The notes under the pieces are model-generated. The model had not been told where the DNA came from. It did no database searches and saw nothing but the letters and a program-made list of their open reading frames with translations. Both the position numbers and the translations under genes were made by a program. DNA of 64,000 bases from Rhodobacter sp. Har01 (lineage in GTDB: Bacteria; Pseudomonadota; Alphaproteobacteria; Rhodobacterales; Rhodobacteraceae), in the NCBI RefSeq assembly GCF_020564565.1, contig NZ_JAJCTD010000002.1:248001-312000 (forward strand), in the 5' to 3' direction. The first letter of the stretch is position 1; each line of letters starts with the position of its first letter. Below are positions 54,392-62,399 of the stretch, in pieces.

Positions 54392-55413
54392 CAGGTGGTC
54401 TCCGTGACCTTGCGAAGGTGCGGCGGCGTATCCGGGTCGAAGCCGCGGCGCCGCGACAGCGCCTCGGCAAAGGCATAGAAGCTGACGATCAGAACAAGAG
54501 GCGCGACCAGGGGGTGCAGGTCGGGCACCGAAGGTAGCATCGTCGCGCCGGGCGCGGTGGTGCCGGTCAGGAAGACATCGGCCCCCTGTCCCGCAAGCCG
54601 CTCGGCGGTGGCGGCGACGTGCGGCAGGGCGGCGTCCTGAACGCCCAGCGCGAGGACGGGGAAGTGGGCCGCGACGATGGCCGAGGGGCCGTGCAGCACC
54701 TCGGCCGCGGAATAGCTTTCGGCGTGCAGGCCGCAGGTCTCCTTGAGCTTCAGCGCGGCCTCGGCGGCAATGGCGAAGGCCGGGCCGCGGCCCAGCACAT
54801 AGGCCTGACTGGCACGGGACAGGCGGTTCGCCAGCGGCGACCAGTCCAGCGCCAGGGCGGCCGCAAAGGATTCGGGCACCTTTTGCAGGGCGGCGCGAAG
54901 GGGCGCATCGTCCTGCCATTCGGCCAGAAGGCACAGGCCGGCCAGGACGGAACAGACAAAGGTCTTGGTCGCCGCAACGCTTTTCTCTTCGCCGGCATTC
55001 AGCGGCAGGGTGTGGGCGCTGGCCCGGGCCATGGGGCTGTCGGCATCGTTGGTGATGGCGATCGGGATTGCCCCACCGGCCCCCGCGGCGCGCATCATCT
55101 CGACAATGTCGGGGCTGCGGCCCGACTGCGAGATGCCCAGGCAGGCCGCGCCCTTGAGGTGCAGCGGGCGCCCGTAGATCGAGGCGACCGAAGGGCCGAC
55201 GCTGGCCACGGGGATGCCGGCAAGCAGTTCGATGGCGTATTTCAGGTAGTTCGCCGCGTGGTCGGATGATCCGCGGGCCACGGTGACGACCAGGCCCGGG
55301 TTCGCTCTCCGCAATGTCAGAGCCGCTTTTTCAACCTCGGCCGCGCTTTGGGACAGAAAGCGGGCGGCGGCTTCGGGGATCTCGGCCACTTCGCGGGCCA
55401 TGTGGCTGGTCAC
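54391..55413 (-). CDS. SIS-domain glucosamine-6-phosphate deaminase (NagB-II type)
   Basis: The 340-residue protein has two SIS domains resembling the isomerase half of GlmS: VTVARGSSDHAANYLKY, GISQSGRSPDIVEMM, AATKTFVCSV and GRGPAFAIAAEAALKLKE, ending with the GlmS-like HLRKVTET tail. Lacking the glutaminase domain, it should deaminate GlcN-6-P to fructose-6-P (NagB-II/AgaS group). GTG 55413 with AGGAGG upstream is preferred to ATG 55401. It overlaps the GntR gene by 4 nt and nagA by 1 nt. Confidence 0.85.
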   Translation of the reverse strand: MTSHMAREVAEIPEAAARFLSQSAAEVEKAALTLRRANPGLVVTVARGSSDHAANYLKYAIELLAGIPVASVGPSVASIYGRPLHLKGAACLGISQSGRSPDIVEMMRAAGAGGAIPIAITNDADSPMARASAHTLPLNAGEEKSVAATKTFVCSVLAGLCLLAEWQDDAPLRAALQKVPESFAAALALDWSPLANRLSRASQAYVLGRGPAFAIAAEAALKLKETCGLHAESYSAAEVLHGPSAIVAAHFPVLALGVQDAALPHVAATAERLAGQGADVFLTGTTAPGATMLPSVPDLHPLVAPLVLIVSFYAFAEALSRRRGFDPDTPPHLRKVTETT

Positions 55414-56177
55414 GGCAGGCCTCCTTCCGGGGCGAGTTTCAGTTCGACGGCGAAATCATAGGCGTCACCGCGATAGAGCGACCGGGTGTATTCGACGACG
55501 CGGCCGTCGGGCAGGTAGCCGATCCTTTCGATCCGCAATCCAGCCGCGCCCGGGGGAACGGCCAGAAGCTCGGCATCGCGCGGCGACAGGTTGGCGGCCG
55601 AGATGCGCTGCACGGCGCGAACCGGGCGCTGGCCGCGGGCCTGAAGGGCGGCGTAAAGGCTGGTTTCCACCGATTCAGGGTCTGGCAAGGCGGACAGCGG
55701 CAGCGAGGCGCGCTCGATGGCCAGCGGGATGCCGTCCGAGCGGCGGACCCGTTCCAGCCGGGCGACACGGTCGCCGGCGCCCAGGCCAAGGGCCATGATT
55801 TCCTCGGGGACCGGGGCGGCGATGCTGCGCGACAGCCAGAGACTGTCACCGCGACGGCCACGGCGGGCCATGTCCTCGGTGAACGAGGTGAGAAGGGACA
55901 GAGCCTGTTCCAGGCGTTCCACGCGCTGAGCGACGAAAGTGCCCGAGCCGCGGCGCTGGGTCAGCTGGCCCGAGGCGACAAGGGCCTGAATGGCCTTGCG
56001 GATGGTAACGCGGGAAAGCCCGGTCATGGCGGCCATGTCCCGCTCAGCCGGCAAGCTGTCGCCGGGGGCCAGGCGGCCGGTTGCCATCGCCTCGGCGATG
56101 CGGCGCTGGAGTTGCAGGTACAGCGGGCCGGCGCGGGGGTCGTCAAAGCCGTCGGGAGAGAACAGGCGCTGCATCAT
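55410..56177 (-). CDS. GntR/HutC-family regulator of amino-sugar genes (NagR/NagQ-like)
   Basis: The 255-residue repressor has an N-terminal GntR winged helix (PLYLQLQRRIAEAMATGRL, GDSLPAERDMAAMTGLSRVTIRKAI) and a C-terminal UTRA effector domain (about 95-250: VPEEIMALGLGAGDRVARLERVR ... GRVVEYTRSLYRGDAYDF) of the type that binds GlcNAc-6-P or GlcN-6-P. It heads the operon with the SIS gene and nagA and is divergent from murQ. Two operator-promoters lie in the gap and contain TTGGTAT half-sites like those of NagR/YvoA. ATGs at 56177 and 56174 are both possible. Confidence 0.87.
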   Translation of the reverse strand: MMQRLFSPDGFDDPRAGPLYLQLQRRIAEAMATGRLAPGDSLPAERDMAAMTGLSRVTIRKAIQALVASGQLTQRRGSGTFVAQRVERLEQALSLLTSFTEDMARRGRRGDSLWLSRSIAAPVPEEIMALGLGAGDRVARLERVRRSDGIPLAIERASLPLSALPDPESVETSLYAALQARGQRPVRAVQRISAANLSPRDAELLAVPPGAAGLRIERIGYLPDGRVVEYTRSLYRGDAYDFAVELKLAPEGGLP

Positions 56178-56236
56178 GCGGCCTTGCCCCGTGTGACTGT
56201 GATCCCAGTGTCCATGTCGAATCCCCTCGGGAAGAA

Positions 56237-56264
56237 GGATACCAAGATAATACCATTTGCAAAG
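56237..56264 (-). promoter_or_regulatory. Promoter with embedded operator for the GntR-SIS-nagA operon
   Basis: On the minus strand TTTGCA (56264-56259), a 16-nt spacer and TATCCT (56242-56237). The spacer and -10 box carry TGGTAT twice with an 11-bp period (56256-56251 and 56245-56240), a direct repeat on one face of the helix. A repressor bound there would block RNA polymerase. Confidence 0.65.
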
Positions 56265-56310
56265 TGGTCTTTGGTTTTCGGCGCCTTTCGCGGCCTTGGA
56301 AAGAACTTCC

Positions 56311-56338
56311 TTTACAATTGGTATTGGTTTGGCATTAT
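56311..56338 (+). promoter_or_regulatory. Promoter with embedded operator for the murQ operon
   Basis: TTTACA (56311-56316), a 16-nt spacer and CATTAT (56333-56338), 23 nt before the murQ ATG. TGGTAT (56319-56324) and TGGCAT (56330-56335) repeat with an 11-bp period, the mirror of the arrangement on the other strand. The two 28-nt promoters agree at 20 positions. Confidence 0.65.
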
Positions 56339-56361
56339 CGAGCCAACCGGGGGGAGTCGGG

Positions 56362-57243
56362 ATGGCCGCAAGGTCCACGGAAGGGCTGCATGAGCTGTCT
56401 GCCGGGCTGCACCGTCTGGCAGGCGTCGAAGCGATGGGCGGGCTTCTGGATGCGCAAATGGCGGCCCTGGCGGCGGTTCGGGCGGCGATTCCCCAATTGG
56501 AAAAGGTGGCAGAGGCGGTGGCGGCGGCTTTGGCCGGGGGCGGCAAGCTGGCCTATGCCGGGGCGGGGTCTTCCGGACTGATGGCGCTGGCGGATTGCCT
56601 GGAACTGCCCGGAACCTTCGGGATCGCGCCAGAGCGGACGCCGGTCCTGTTCGCGGGCGGCGCAGCGGCGTTGTTGCACATGACGGGTGCGGTCGAGGAC
56701 GACCCGGCGCTGGCCGCAAGGGATTTCGCGGCGGCGGGGTTGCGGGTGGGGGATGCGATGATCTGCGTCTCGGCCTCTGGGTCCACGCCCTATGCTATGG
56801 AGGTGGCCCGGGCGGCCCGGGCGGCGGGGGTGACGGTGGCAGGGATCGCCAATGTCGCCAGGTCTGCCTTGCTGGAGCTGGCCGATATTCCGGTGCTGCT
56901 GGATACCGGCCCGGAGGTGGTGGCCGGATCGACCCGACTGGGGGCGGGGACGGCGCAGAAGGTGGCGCTGAACCTGATCTCGGTTCGGATGGGAATCCTG
57001 CTGGGCCATGTGCACGACGGATTCATGGTGAATGTGACCGCCGACAATGCCAAACTGAGAGACCGGGCGGCGCGGATCATCTGTGCGCTGGCCGGCGTCG
57101 GGATGACGGACGCCCAAGCGGCGCTGGCGGTGTCGGGCGGGGCGGTGAAGCTGGCGGTGCTGGTCGCACAAGGCCGCAGCGCCGTCGAGGCCGCAGCGGA
57201 TTTGAAGCGGAGTGCGGGGCATCTGGCGCCGCATCTGAAGTGA
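56362..57243 (+). CDS. murQ: N-acetylmuramic acid 6-phosphate etherase
   Basis: The 293-residue SIS-fold enzyme splits D-lactate from MurNAc-6-P to give GlcNAc-6-P. AGAGSSGLMALAD starts the sugar-phosphate loop, the catalytic glutamates are E81 (LELPGTFG) and E112 (GAVEDDP), and CVSASGSTPYAM, GSTRLGAGTAQKVALNLISVRMG and VNVTADNAKLRDRA are MurQ landmarks. GGGGGGAG lies upstream of ATG 56362. Its product feeds nagA and the SIS deaminase encoded divergently. No kinase making MurNAc-6-P is in the window. Confidence 0.93.
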   Translation: MAARSTEGLHELSAGLHRLAGVEAMGGLLDAQMAALAAVRAAIPQLEKVAEAVAAALAGGGKLAYAGAGSSGLMALADCLELPGTFGIAPERTPVLFAGGAAALLHMTGAVEDDPALAARDFAAAGLRVGDAMICVSASGSTPYAMEVARAARAAGVTVAGIANVARSALLELADIPVLLDTGPEVVAGSTRLGAGTAQKVALNLISVRMGILLGHVHDGFMVNVTADNAKLRDRAARIICALAGVGMTDAQAALAVSGGAVKLAVLVAQGRSAVEAAADLKRSAGHLAPHLK

Positions 57244-57286
57244 CGGAAACAGGGTCTAACGTGGCCCGAAACCAGGGAGATGAGTG

Positions 57287-58534
57287 ATGAAGAAGACTGT
57301 TCGGATGGCGCTGCTGGCCAGCACCCTGCTGGCCGGGCCGGCGCTGGCGGAGACCACGCTGACCATCGAAAGCTGGCGCAACGACGACCTGACGATCTGG
57401 CAGGACGTGCTGATTCCGGCCTTCAACGCGGCACACCCCGATATCACCGTGGTCTTCGCGCCCAGCGCGCCGACCGAATACAACGCCTCGCTGAACAGCA
57501 AGCTGGAGGCGGGGAGCGCCGGCGACCTGATCACCTGCCGGCCCTTCGACGCCAGTCTTGAGCTGTACAACAAGGGCTATCTGGCCGACCTGTCGGGGCT
57601 GGCGGCGATGGCCAACTTCAGCCCGGTCGCGAAGAGCGCCTGGCAGACCGATGACGCGGCGGCGACGTTCTGCGTGCCGATGGCAAGCGTGATCCATGGC
57701 TTCATCTACAACGCCGATGCCTTCGAGGCGCTGGGCATTGCCGTGCCGACGACGCGGGACGAGTTCTTTGCCGCGCTGGACAAGATCAAGGCGGACGGCA
57801 CCTACATTCCCATGGCGATGGGGACGAACGACCAGTGGGAAGCGGCCACGATGGGCTACAACAACATCGGGCCGAACTACTGGAAGGGCGAAGAGGGCCG
57901 GCTGGCGCTGATCAAGGGCGAGCAGAAGCTGACCGATGAAGGCTGGGTTGCGCCTTACGCGGAACTGGCGAAGTGGAAGGACTATCTCGGCGACGGTTTC
58001 GAGGCGCAGACCTACCCCGACAGCCAGAACCTGTTCACCCTGGGCCGGGCGGCGATCTATCCGGCCGGGTCGTGGGAAATCTCGGGCTTCAACGCGCAGG
58101 CGGGGTTCAAGATGGGGGCCTTTGCGCCGCCGGTCGCGGCGGCGGGGGACACCTGCTATATCAGCGACCACACCGACATTGCGATCGGGATGAACGCGGC
58201 CTCGCCCAATGCCGAGGCGGCGAAGGTGTTCCTGGAATGGGTGGGCTCGCCCGAGTTCGCCACGCTGTATGCGAACGCCTTGCCGGGGTTCTTCAGCCTG
58301 AACTCGACCCCGGTCGAGATGAAGGACCCGCTGGCGCAGGAATTCGTGTCCTGGCGGCAGAAGTGCCAGTCGACGATCCGCTCGACCTATCAGATCCTGT
58401 CGCGCGGGACGCCGAACCTGGAGAACGAGACCTGGAACGCCAGCGCCAACGTGATCAAGGGCACCGAGACGCCGGAAGACGCGGGCAAGCGGCTGCAGGA
58501 GGGCCTGGCCAGCTGGTACGAGCCGCAGAAGTGA
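57287..58534 (+). CDS. ABC sugar transporter substrate-binding protein
   Basis: The 415-residue precursor has a signal peptide (MKKTVRMALLASTLLAGPALA) and a family-1 carbohydrate-binding fold: TIESWRNDDLTIWQDVLIPAFNAAHPDI, a substrate cleft with CVPMASVIHGFIYNADAF, and AIYPAGSWEISGF near residue 255. Context predicts an amino sugar such as MurNAc or GlcNAc, but the fold does not specify it. ATG 57287 follows AGGGAGA by 8 nt. It is 43 nt after murQ. Confidence 0.88.
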   Translation: MKKTVRMALLASTLLAGPALAETTLTIESWRNDDLTIWQDVLIPAFNAAHPDITVVFAPSAPTEYNASLNSKLEAGSAGDLITCRPFDASLELYNKGYLADLSGLAAMANFSPVAKSAWQTDDAAATFCVPMASVIHGFIYNADAFEALGIAVPTTRDEFFAALDKIKADGTYIPMAMGTNDQWEAATMGYNNIGPNYWKGEEGRLALIKGEQKLTDEGWVAPYAELAKWKDYLGDGFEAQTYPDSQNLFTLGRAAIYPAGSWEISGFNAQAGFKMGAFAPPVAAAGDTCYISDHTDIAIGMNAASPNAEAAKVFLEWVGSPEFATLYANALPGFFSLNSTPVEMKDPLAQEFVSWRQKCQSTIRSTYQILSRGTPNLENETWNASANVIKGTETPEDAGKRLQEGLASWYEPQK

Positions 58535-58549
58535 TCTGAACCGACAGGA

Positions 58550-58605
58550 CCGGGGGGCTTTGCGCCCCCCGGACCCCCTGCAGGGTATTTTCACCAAGAT
58601 GAAGG
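58550..58605 (+). repeat. REP-like palindromic element between binding protein and permease genes
   Basis: CCGGGGGG (58550-58557) pairs with CCCCCCGG (58565-58572), then a second palindrome CCCTGCAGGG (58576-58585) leads into TATTTTCACCAAGATGAAGG. GGGGGCTTTGCGCCCCCCGG followed by a short T-rich tail is a form I associate with dispersed intergenic repeats in Rhodobacteraceae. It could also weaken transcription after the binding-protein gene, giving the usual excess of that protein. Confidence 0.6.
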
Positions 58606-58614
58606 GGTAAAGGC

Positions 58615-59535
58615 ATGGCATCTGTGCGGCCGGTTCGCTGGCATATCGCGGTGTTCCTGGCCCCGGCGGTGCTGGTCTATACGGCGCTGATGATCATCCC
58701 GCTGTTCGGGACGCTGGTGCAGTCCCTGTTCAACGAGGACGCGGCGGGGGCGCGGGTCTTTGTGGGCCTGCGGAATTTCGCGACGCTGTTCGGCGATGCG
58801 CTTTGGTCGGATGCCTTCTGGAACGCTCTGGGCAACAACCTGTGGTTCTTTGTCATTCACATGCTGGTGCAGAACCCGATCGGGGTGGCGCTGGCGGCGA
58901 TCCTGTCGTCTCCGAACCTGCGGATGGCGGCGTTCTACCGGACGGCGATCTTCATTCCGACGATCCTGTCCTTCGTCATCGTGGGCTTTGTCTGGAAGCT
59001 GATCCTGTCGCCGATCTGGGGCATTGCGCCGGGCCTGCTGGACATGGTGGGGCTGAAAAGCCTGTTCGCGCCTTGGCTGGGCAAGGAGGAATATGCCTTG
59101 ACGGCGCTTGCGTTGGTCAGCGTCTGGCAGTTCGTGGGCATTCCGATGATGCTGATCTATGCAGCGCTTCTGAGCATTCCCGACGAGGTGCTGGAGGCGG
59201 CCGAGATGGACGGGATCACCGGCGGCGCGCAGTTCTGGAAGATCAAGCTGCCGCTGATCCTGCCAAGCATCGGGATCATCTCGATCCTGACCTTCGTCGG
59301 CAATTTCAATGCCTTCGACCTGATCTATGTGGCGCAGGGGGCGCTGGCGGGGCCGGATTTCAGCACCGATATCCTGGGGACGTTCCTCTACCGCACCTTT
59401 TTCGGTTTCCAGTTGCAGATCGGTGATCCCTACATGGGGTCGGCCATTGCGGGGGCCATGTTCGGGATCATCCTGGTGGGGGTGTGCCTGTATCTGTTCG
59501 GCATCCAGACCCGGCTGCGGAGGTATCAGTTCTGA
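58615..59535 (+). CDS. ABC sugar transporter permease (MalF type)
   Basis: The 306-residue protein has six membrane helices and the EAA loop AAEMDGITGGAQFWKIKLPLILPS near residue 200, which contacts the ATPase. N-terminal helix about 12-32. It is the first of two permeases. GAAGGGGTAAAGG lies before ATG 58615. It shares a base with the next gene's start. Confidence 0.92.
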   Translation: MASVRPVRWHIAVFLAPAVLVYTALMIIPLFGTLVQSLFNEDAAGARVFVGLRNFATLFGDALWSDAFWNALGNNLWFFVIHMLVQNPIGVALAAILSSPNLRMAAFYRTAIFIPTILSFVIVGFVWKLILSPIWGIAPGLLDMVGLKSLFAPWLGKEEYALTALALVSVWQFVGIPMMLIYAALLSIPDEVLEAAEMDGITGGAQFWKIKLPLILPSIGIISILTFVGNFNAFDLIYVAQGALAGPDFSTDILGTFLYRTFFGFQLQIGDPYMGSAIAGAMFGIILVGVCLYLFGIQTRLRRYQF

Positions 59536-60374
59536 TGGCCACCGCACGGGCATCCTGGGGGCGGACGGTGGCGGCGCATGCGGTGCTGATCGCCTATACG
59601 GTGATCGCGCTGTTTCCGGTCTTTGTGATCGTCATCAACAGCTTCAAAAGCCGCAAGGCGATTTTCGCCGATCCGCTGGCGCTGCCCTTGCCTGGGAACT
59701 TCGACCTGGTGGGATACCAGACCGTGCTGAAACAGGGCGATTTCTTCCTGTATTTCCAGAACAGCCTGGTGGTGACCTGCGCCAGCCTGTTCTGCGTGCT
59801 GCTGTTCGGCGCCATGGCGGCCTTTGCGTTGAGTGAATACCGCTTTCGCGGCAACAGCCTGATGGGACTTTACCTGGCGCTGGGGATCATGATCCCGATC
59901 CGGCTGGGCACGGTGGCGATCCTTGAAATCATGGTGGCGAGCGGGCTGGTGAACACGCTGACGGCGCTGATCCTGGTTTATACCGCGCAGGGTCTGCCGC
60001 TGAGCATCTTCATCCTGAGCGAGTTCATGAAGTCGGTCTCGAACGACCTGAAGAACGCCGGGCGGATCGATGGGTTGAGCGAATACGCCATCTTCTTCCG
60101 GCTGGTCCTGCCCTTGGTGCGGCCGGCGATGGCGACGGTGGCGGTGTTCACCATGATTCCGATCTGGAATGACCTGTGGTTCCCGCTGATCCTGGCGCCG
60201 GCCGAGCACACCAAGACGGTGACGCTGGGCGCGCAGGTGTTCATCGGGCAGTTCGTGACGAACTGGAACGCGGTGCTGGCGTCGTTGAGCCTGGCGATCG
60301 TACCGGTTCTGGTGCTGTACCTTGTCTTCTCGCGGCAGTTGATCCGCGGCATCACGGCAGGAGCGGTCAAATGA
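59535..60374 (+). CDS. ABC sugar transporter permease (MalG type)
   Basis: The 279-residue protein has six membrane helices and the EAA loop NAGRIDGLSEYAIFFRLVLPLVRPA near residue 180. It pairs with the preceding permease to form the channel. ATG 59535 overlaps the preceding TGA by one base. The oxidoreductase gene overlaps its end (ATGA). Confidence 0.92.
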   Translation: MATARASWGRTVAAHAVLIAYTVIALFPVFVIVINSFKSRKAIFADPLALPLPGNFDLVGYQTVLKQGDFFLYFQNSLVVTCASLFCVLLFGAMAAFALSEYRFRGNSLMGLYLALGIMIPIRLGTVAILEIMVASGLVNTLTALILVYTAQGLPLSIFILSEFMKSVSNDLKNAGRIDGLSEYAIFFRLVLPLVRPAMATVAVFTMIPIWNDLWFPLILAPAEHTKTVTLGAQVFIGQFVTNWNAVLASLSLAIVPVLVLYLVFSRQLIRGITAGAVK

Positions 60375-61393
60375 TCAGGGTTTTGGTCGCGGGACTGGGC
60401 AACATGGGGCGCAGCCATGCGCTGGCCTATCACCGCAACCCGGCGTTCGAGGTGGTGGGGCTGGTGAACCGCTCGGCGCCGCGGCTGGACCCGGCACTGG
60501 ACGGCTACGCCATCACGGCGGATTTCCATGAGGCTCTGAAAAGGCTGAAACCGGGTCTGGTCTGCGTCTCCACCTACTCGGACAGCCATGCCGACTATGC
60601 CTGCGCGGCGATGGAGCAGGGCGCACATGTTTTCGTGGAAAAGCCGCTGGCGACCTCGGTGGCCGATGCCCGGCGGGTGGTGGATTGTGCGAAGGCGAAC
60701 GGGCGCAAGGTGGTCGTGGGCTACATCCTGCGGCATCACCCCAGCTGGATGCGGCTGATCGCCGAGGCGCGCAGCTTGGGCGGGCCTTATGTGTTCCGGC
60801 TGAACCTGAACCAGCAGTCGTTGGGCCCGACCTGGGAGGTGCACAAGGCGCTGATGCAGACGACTTCTCCGCTGGTCGATTGCGGGGTGCATTATGTCGA
60901 TGTGATGTGCCAGATCACCGATGCGCGCCCGGTAGAAGTGCGCGGCATGGGGCTGCGGCTGTCGGACGAGATTGCCGAGGGGATGTACAATTACGGCCAC
61001 TTCCAGGTGCTGTTCGCGGATGGCAGCGTGGGCTGGTATGAAGCCGGCTGGGGGCCGATGATGAGCGACACTGCCTTTTTCGTGAAGGATGTGGTCTCGC
61101 CCCGGGGGGCGGTGTCGATCCGGATGCCGGAGACGGCGAAATCGGATGACCACGACACACATACGAAGACGTCCATGCTGCGGGTGCATCGGGTGGGCCA
61201 GCCGGACGAAGACCTGAGCATGGCCGATGAGCCGGGCCACCAGGAGCTGTGCGAGCGCGAGCAGGCCTTCATGGCCCGGGCGATTGCCGAGGATCTGGAC
61301 CTGACGCGCCACATGGAAGATGCGGTGCGGTCGCTGGCGGTGTGCCTGGCAGCGGATGAGAGCGTCCGCTCTGGCCAACCGGTCAGGCTGTGA
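60371..61393 (+). CDS. Gfo/Idh/MocA-family oxidoreductase
   Basis: The 340-residue enzyme has an N-terminal Rossmann domain (VLVAGLGNMGRSHALAYHRN) and the catalytic EKP motif (HVFVEKPLATS), followed by an alpha/beta C-domain with SPLVDCGVHYVDVM holding the catalytic His. It should oxidise or reduce a sugar or sugar derivative with NAD(P). Sandwiched in the ABC operon with 4-nt overlap upstream and 7-nt gap downstream. The substrate is unknown; an amino-sugar derivative is suggested by context. Confidence 0.9.
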   Translation: MIRVLVAGLGNMGRSHALAYHRNPAFEVVGLVNRSAPRLDPALDGYAITADFHEALKRLKPGLVCVSTYSDSHADYACAAMEQGAHVFVEKPLATSVADARRVVDCAKANGRKVVVGYILRHHPSWMRLIAEARSLGGPYVFRLNLNQQSLGPTWEVHKALMQTTSPLVDCGVHYVDVMCQITDARPVEVRGMGLRLSDEIAEGMYNYGHFQVLFADGSVGWYEAGWGPMMSDTAFFVKDVVSPRGAVSIRMPETAKSDDHDTHTKTSMLRVHRVGQPDEDLSMADEPGHQELCEREQAFMARAIAEDLDLTRHMEDAVRSLAVCLAADESVRSGQPVRL

Positions 61394-61400
61394 GGGGATG

Positions 61401-62399
61401 ATGCGCGCGCTGGAGTTGAAGGGCGTCTCGAAGAGCTTCGGCAAGACCGAGGTGATCCGCAACGTCGACCTGACGGTCGAGGACGGCGAGTTCTGCGTCT
61501 TCGTCGGCCCCTCGGGCTGCGGGAAAAGCACGCTTCTGCGCATCATCGCGGGGCTTGAGGATGCCTCGGCCGGCGACATCGTGCTGGACGGGCAGCGGAT
61601 GAACGACGTGGCGCCAGCCAAACGGGAACTGGCGATGGTATTCCAGAGCTATGCCCTGTACCCGCACCTGACGGTGCGCGACAACATGGGGCTGGCCTTG
61701 AAGCAGGCAGGCAAGAGCCGGGCCGAGATCAAGGCCGCATCGGACAAGGCGGCCGAGATGCTGTCGCTGGGGCCACTGATGGACCGGCGGCCGGCCGAGC
61801 TGTCGGGCGGGCAGCGGCAGCGTGTGGCCATCGGGCGCGCCATCGTGCGGCGGCCGAAGCTGTTCCTGTTCGACGAACCGCTGTCGAACCTGGACGCCGC
61901 ACTGCGGGTGGCGACGCGGATCGAGATCGCGCGGCTGCACCGCGAGTTGGGGGCGACGATGATCTACGTCACCCATGACCAGGTCGAGGCGATGACACTC
62001 GCGACCCGGATCGTGGTGTTGCGCGATGGCCGGGTTGAGCAGGTGGGGGCGCCGATGGCGCTGTACAATGATCCCGACAACGTCTTTGTCGCAGGTTTCA
62101 TCGGCAGCCCGCAGATGAATTTCCTCAAGGCCGCTGCGCTGGGCGAACGGGGGCAGACGTTGGGCATCCGGCCCGAGCATCTGGAGATTTCCCGCCAATC
62201 GGGACAGATCGCGGCACAGGTGACCCACGTCGAGAAGCTGGGCGGCGAGACGCTGGTCTATGCCCGCTCGGACGTTCACGGCCTGCTGACCACGCGGCTG
62301 TTCGGCGAGCAGGATTTCGCGGTGGATGAGACGGTGTACCTGACGCCCGTCGCCGCCCGCGCCTTCCATTTCGACGCCGAGGGGCAGCGCCTGCGCTAG
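61401..62399 (+). CDS. ABC sugar transporter ATP-binding protein (MalK/UgpC type)
   Basis: The 332-residue ATPase has Walker A GPSGCGKS (36-43), Q-loop VFQSYALYPHLTV, signature LSGGQRQR, Walker B LFLFDEPLSNLD, and a C-terminal regulatory (OB/TOBE) domain (about 240-332). It is shorter than typical MalK (370). ATGs at 61398 and 61401 are both possible; 61401 leaves a little more room after GAGGGG. It completes the importer with the two permeases and binding protein. Converges with speB (4-nt overlap). Confidence 0.92.
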   Translation: MRALELKGVSKSFGKTEVIRNVDLTVEDGEFCVFVGPSGCGKSTLLRIIAGLEDASAGDIVLDGQRMNDVAPAKRELAMVFQSYALYPHLTVRDNMGLALKQAGKSRAEIKAASDKAAEMLSLGPLMDRRPAELSGGQRQRVAIGRAIVRRPKLFLFDEPLSNLDAALRVATRIEIARLHRELGATMIYVTHDQVEAMTLATRIVVLRDGRVEQVGAPMALYNDPDNVFVAGFIGSPQMNFLKAAALGERGQTLGIRPEHLEISRQSGQIAAQVTHVEKLGGETLVYARSDVHGLLTTRLFGEQDFAVDETVYLTPVAARAFHFDAEGQRLR

